Shown one piece after another: positions 5,652 through 6,794 of a stretch of 6,794 nt of DNA (its first letter is position 1; every line of letters begins with the position of its first letter). The position numbers and the translations under genes are program-made. The notes beneath the pieces are model-generated. The model was not told where the DNA came from, did not search any database, and saw only the letters and a list, made by a program, of their open reading frames with translations. Origin of the DNA: Spirochaeta sp. (GTDB taxonomy: Bacteria > Spirochaetota > Spirochaetia > Sphaerochaetales > Sphaerochaetaceae). The stretch covers positions 1 through 6,794 of the forward strand of contig JAIMZO010000087.1 in assembly GCA_020054965.1 (NCBI GenBank), given 5' to 3'.

Positions 5652-6566
5652 ATGTCCGTAGTAACCATGAAGAGCCTGCTCGAGTCAGGCGTACATTTCG
5701 GCCACCAGACAAAACGGTGGAACCCCAAGATGGCCCGTTTCATTTTCAGCCAGAGAAACGGCATCCATATCATTGACCTGCAGAAGACTTCTGCTTGCAT
5801 CGTCGAAGCATATGACGCTGTACGTGCAATTGTTAAGCAGGGCAAGCCTATTCTGTTTGTAGGTACCAAAAAACAGGCCCAGCAAGCTATTGAAGCTGAA
5901 GCAAAGCGCTGTGGCATGCCTTACATCAACAACCGTTGGCTCGGCGGAATGCTGACCAACTTCTCAACCATCAAGAAGTCCATTGCAACACTCAAGAAGA
6001 TTGAGAAGATGGAAATCGATGGTACTTTCGAATCCCTTACCAAGAAAGAAGTCTCCTTGCTTACCAAGCAGAAGGCAAAACTGGAAAAGAACCTTGGCGG
6101 CATCAAGGACATGAAAGAGCTCCCAGGAGCCCTCTTCATCATCGATACCAAGAAGGAAGCCATTGCTGTCACGGAGGCAAAGCGCCTGGGTATCCCTGTT
6201 ATTGCAGTCGTCGATACCAACTGCGACCCTACTGATATCACCTACCCCATCCCGGGAAACGATGACGCCATCCGTGCCATCAGCCTCTTTGTTGAAATCA
6301 TTGCCAACGCAGTTGTCGACGCTGACAATGAAGCTGGTATCCAGATCATTGAAGCCCTTGGCGGTGATGATGAGGATGAAAAGGTAGAAGAGACCGAGGA
6401 AAAGGCAGAAGAAACCGAAGAAATTGTCTTCTCCACTGAAGAGGGTGCCGAATTCTCAAAGTTCGAAGAGAAAGAGAACGTAGAGAAGGAAGAATTGGCA
6501 GCAACTGAGGACGAGACTGAATCCGAAGACCTCCTCGTTGACGAAGAAACCCTGTACAAAGACTAA
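5652..6566 (+). CDS. rpsB: Small-subunit ribosomal protein S2 with long acidic C-terminal tail
   Basis: Structural protein of the 30S subunit, located at the head-body junction on the solvent side and needed with S1 for initiation. It has 304 residues. The conserved core occupies about 1-236: the N-terminal [23 protein letters not shown], 'IHIIDLQKT', GTKKQAQ, '[12 protein letters not shown]', and 'DTNCDPT' followed by '[10 protein letters not shown]'. After 'GIQIIEAL' comes a tail of about 68 residues containing 32 Asp/Glu, 6 Lys and no Arg. It is therefore strongly negative, probably disordered, and absent from the 241-residue E. coli protein. The gene is followed after 10 nt by tsf, the classic arrangement, and preceded by a structured leader. 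The start is ATG 5652, matching the usual M-x-VVTM beginning. The tail continues in the same frame with no sign of frameshift. Confidence 0.98.
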   Translation: MSVVTMKSLLESGVHFGHQTKRWNPKMARFIFSQRNGIHIIDLQKTSACIVEAYDAVRAIVKQGKPILFVGTKKQAQQAIEAEAKRCGMPYINNRWLGGMLTNFSTIKKSIATLKKIEKMEIDGTFESLTKKEVSLLTKQKAKLEKNLGGIKDMKELPGALFIIDTKKEAIAVTEAKRLGIPVIAVVDTNCDPTDITYPIPGNDDAIRAISLFVEIIANAVVDADNEAGIQIIEALGGDDEDEKVEETEEKAEETEEIVFSTEEGAEFSKFEEKENVEKEELAATEDETESEDLLVDEETLYKD

Positions 6567-6570
6567 GGAG
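6565..6570 (+). promoter_or_regulatory. tsf ribosome binding site overlapping the rpsB stop
   Basis: AAGGAG overlaps the last two bases of the rpsB TAA stop and sits 6 nt before the tsf ATG. Ribosomes ending on rpsB would keep this site open, consistent with coupled synthesis of S2 and EF-Ts. Confidence 0.8.
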
Positions 6571-6576
6571 TGAAGC

Positions 6577-6794
6577 ATGGCAATTACCGCTGAAGAAGTA
6601 AAAAAACTGCGCGATATTACCGGCGCAGGAATGATGGATTGCAAAAAGGCACTGACCCAGTCAAACGGTGACTTTGCCGCTGCTGAGAAAATTCTTAAAG
6701 AGATGGGTCTCGCCGCTGTAGCAAAGCGCCAGGACCGCGCAACCAACAACGGTCGTGTGTTCGTGAAAGTCGGAAAAGACAAGGCTGTCATGGT
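6577..6794 (+). CDS. tsf: Elongation factor Ts, N-terminal part (runs off the window)
   Basis: EF-Ts is the guanine-nucleotide exchange factor that recycles EF-Tu from GDP to GTP form in the cytoplasm. 72 full codons are visible. They cover the N-terminal UBA-like helical domain (ITAEEVKKLRDITGAGMMDC, the family signature, then KKAL and the following helices) and the link into the core (LAAVAKRQDRATNNGRVFVK). The ATG at 6577 has a good ribosome site 6 nt upstream and the protein starts in the usual way. Its place directly after rpsB is the standard bacterial order. Nothing abnormal is visible in the part present; the core domains and stop lie beyond the window. Confidence 0.97.
   Translation, partial: MAITAEEVKKLRDITGAGMMDCKKALTQSNGDFAAAEKILKEMGLAAVAKRQDRATNNGRVFVKVGKDKAVM

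Overview
The window looks like ordinary chromosomal DNA of a bacterium with roughly balanced base composition. A spirochaete of the Sphaerochaeta/Treponema kind is my best guess. That guess rests on four things: the style of the S2 and EF-Ts proteins, a fused 3-dehydroquinate dehydratase/shikimate dehydrogenase, a protein resembling the accessory protein of bacterial XPB-type helicases, and a long acidic tail on S2. The assignment is by pattern recognition only. There are no mobile elements, tRNA or rRNA genes, CRISPR arrays or phage genes. Coding density is very high: the only non-coding gaps over 100 bases or close to it are 113 nt (2928-3040) and 96 nt (5556-5651).

Layout. (1) 2-1441, plus strand: the 3' part of a gene whose start lies outside the window, resembling the XPB/Ssl2 helicase-associated domain family. 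(2) 1443-2927, minus strand: a bifunctional shikimate-pathway gene (AroD domain then AroE domain), tail to tail with gene 1 and only one base apart. (3) 2928-3040: a divergent intergenic region with a good sigma70-type promoter for the aro gene and an inverted repeat at its predicted transcription start. (4) 3041-4975, plus: a two-cassette ABC-F ATPase. (5) 4968-5555, plus: a Maf-type nucleotide pyrophosphatase starting at TTG and overlapping the ABC-F stop by 8 nt. (6) 5556-5651: a 96-nt leader with strong secondary-structure potential before rpsB. (7) 5652-6566: rpsB (ribosomal protein S2). (8) 6577 to the window end: the 5' part of tsf (EF-Ts).

How the genes fit together. The plus-strand run ABC-F, maf, rpsB, tsf is probably co-transcribed at least in part. 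It mixes translation functions (ABC-F ribosome factor, S2, EF-Ts) with nucleotide-pool housekeeping (Maf). The rpsB-tsf pair is one of the most conserved bacterial operons and is autoregulated by S2 in some bacteria. The folded leader here, with a stretch able to pair with the rpsB Shine-Dalgarno sequence, is a plausible site for that control. The aro gene stands alone on the other strand with its own promoter and supplies steps 3 and 4 of the shikimate pathway. Start codons follow a pattern: aro GTG, ABC-F GTG, maf TTG, but ATG for rpsB and tsf.

I did not find an obviously new multi-gene system. The observations most worth a second look are the rpsB leader fold, the altered lid residues in the dehydroquinase domain, and the helicase-accessory-like gene.
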